This document shows positions 12,546 to 13,369 of a stretch of 13,369 nucleotides of DNA, piece after piece (position 1 is the first letter of the stretch; each line of letters starts with the position of its first letter). Origin of the DNA: Thermoplasmata archaeon UBA184 (GTDB taxonomy: Archaea > Thermoplasmatota > Thermoplasmata > Lutacidiplasmatales > UBA184); assembly GCA_002495185.1 (NCBI GenBank), contig DAEB01000001.1, positions 9,479 to 22,847 of the forward strand. The letters run 5' to 3'. The translations under genes were made by a program, and so were the position numbers. The notes under the pieces were generated by a model. It did not search any database. It saw nothing but the letters and a program-made list of their open reading frames with translations, and was not told where the DNA came from.

Positions 12546-13262
12546 GTGACGCTGCCGGGCCTGGGGCTACATCCGGGGTGGGCGCGGGGAACCGTCCATC
12601 TGGTGGACGACCCGCTCCTCTGGAGGTCGGATCGTGCTGGACCCGAGGTCCTCGCGCTGCCGTCGCTCTGGTGGCCTCCGAAGGAGCGGCTTCCTCGCGG
12701 GGTCGTCGCCGTCCTGCTCCACGGGATCCCGACCGACCCGGGACGGCACGTTCGAGTTCCGACGATCGCTCGCATCGACCGGGACGTGCTGCGGGAGGCG
12801 GAGGCCGTCGAAGTGAACGGCTCGCTCGGAAGGTTCCGGATCGAGGGCGTCGAGGAAGTCGGCGTCGTGACCTCGTTTCTGGAGAGGGACGACGGCCGGG
12901 TCCTCCTCCTCGAACGGTCCCAAAAGGTCGGGTCGTTCCAGGGACGTTGGGCCGGTGTCTCGGGGTTCCTCGAAGCGTCGACTCCGCTCGAGCAGGCCTT
13001 CCGGGAGATCGTCGAGGAGACCGGTCTCACCGCGAACGACATCGACCTCCTGACGGAAGGGGCCCCGGTGCTCTCGCGCGACGGTTCTCAGGTCTTCGTC
13101 GTGCATCCGTTCCGGTTCCGGGCGCGGAACACGGAGGTCCGTCTCGATTGGGAGCACACGCGGTTCGAGTGGGTCGAGCCGGAGGAGATCCGCCGCCGCT
13201 CGATCGTGCCGAAGCTCGACCGGGCCTGGGAGTCCGTCGCCCCGCCGCCTCCGAAACGATAA
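12546..13262 (+). CDS. NUDIX-domain protein with N-terminal swivelling-like domain
   Basis: A 238-residue protein from GTG 12546. Residues about 103-225 are a NUDIX fold: VGVVTSFLERDDGRVLLLERS, RWAGVSGFLE, and a box with REIVEETGL (153-161) that keeps the metal-binding REUXEEXGU part. The earlier GX5E part is altered, with Ser139 and Ser145 where Gly and Glu are usual. NUDIX enzymes cleave nucleoside diphosphates linked to another moiety; the substrate is not predictable here. Residues 1-100 (PGLGLHPGWARGTVHLVDDP ... LHGIPT ... AEAVEVNGSLG) resemble the swivelling phosphohistidine domain of PEP-utilising enzymes but lack an evident catalytic histidine motif. The start is uncertain within a few codons. 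An AT-rich CATAATGC lies about 35 nt upstream and may be the TATA box. Confidence 0.8.
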   Translation: MTLPGLGLHPGWARGTVHLVDDPLLWRSDRAGPEVLALPSLWWPPKERLPRGVVAVLLHGIPTDPGRHVRVPTIARIDRDVLREAEAVEVNGSLGRFRIEGVEEVGVVTSFLERDDGRVLLLERSQKVGSFQGRWAGVSGFLEASTPLEQAFREIVEETGLTANDIDLLTEGAPVLSRDGSQVFVVHPFRFRARNTEVRLDWEHTRFEWVEPEEIRRRSIVPKLDRAWESVAPPPPKR

Positions 13263-13291
13263 GACCGCGGCCGTACCCTCCGGCGTGGGAT

Positions 13292-13365
13292 GGGCTGGTA
13301 GATCAGTCCGGAAGATCGCCGGTTTTGCAAACCGGAGGCCTCGGGTTCAAATCCCGACCAGTCCA
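13292..13365 (+). tRNA. tRNA-Ala (anticodon TGC)
   Basis: A complete cloverleaf. Acceptor GGGCTGG (13292-13298) pairs with CCAGTCC (13358-13364), including G3-U70, the alanine identity pair; A73 follows. D stem GATC/GATC. Anticodon stem CCGGT/ACCGG with loop TTTGCAA, anticodon TGC at 13326-13328. T stem TCGGG/CCCGA with canonical loop TTCAAAT. No intron and no encoded CCA. It begins 29 bp after the NUDIX stop and runs to the window's end. Confidence 0.96.
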
Positions 13366-13369
13366 CTCC

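Noticed and set aside
13088..13366. Minus-strand open frame at the right edge beginning MDWSGFEPEASGLQN
   Set aside because: This is the familiar antisense translation of a tRNA gene (tRNA-Ala) running into the NUDIX gene.
1..13369. CRISPR array or toxin-antitoxin pair
   Set aside because: No regularly spaced repeats were seen, and no toxin-like gene lies beside the AbrB-like gene, so an antitoxin role is not supported.

Overview
The window looks like a piece of a GC-rich archaeal chromosome, most likely from the Thermoplasmatota. The grounds are an archaeal-type S-adenosylmethionine synthetase tail, a CDKAL1/e-MtaB-type tRNA methylthiotransferase, the archaea-only repair protein NreA, an archaeal AbrB-type regulator, BoxA/TATA-like promoters close to start codons, and a Kelch/PKD surface protein of a kind common in that phylum. 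The lineage call is inference; no 16S or marker tree is possible here.

Layout. Positions 1-3947 are ordinary core chromosome: the end of SAM synthetase, the SAM-consuming tRNA methylthiotransferase, a membrane protein with two zinc ribbons, and nreA on the minus strand, converging with it. Positions 10588-13369 are core again: tRNA-Pro(CGG), a minus-strand pair (luciferase-like flavin oxidoreductase, then MBL-fold hydrolase), a divergent NUDIX-domain protein and tRNA-Ala(TGC). Neither tRNA had been listed as a gene; both were found by folding the sequence by hand.

Between them, 4034-10587 is a 6,554-bp mobile element. It is bounded by 17-bp terminal inverted repeats (16/17 identical) and flanked by a perfect 9-bp target duplication (CCGCGCCCC at 4025-4033 and 10588-10596). 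Its right part (8848-10587, 1,740 bp) looks like a self-contained insertion sequence: a third copy of the terminal repeat at 8848, a minus-strand AbrB-like regulator, a promoter region full of dyads and repeats, and a SWIM-zinc-finger DDE transposase broken by a one-base frameshift in a C run. The left part (4034-8847) is cargo, by eye clearly less GC-rich than the flanks: a parallel beta-helix protein, a large Kelch/PKD surface protein with a C-terminal membrane anchor, and a winged-helix regulator with a short N-terminal hydrophobic segment. The target duplication pairs with the distal left end (4034), not the inner one (8848), so the last jump appears to have moved cargo and IS together. 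It landed a few bases upstream of the predicted BoxA of tRNA-Pro.

Working picture: a transposon that carries a cell-surface module and its own repressor-like gene, inserted between nreA and a tRNA-Pro gene. The gene families are recognisable. The combination (distal-end use, IS-borne AbrB gene, surface cargo, insertion beside a tRNA promoter) is the unusual part.
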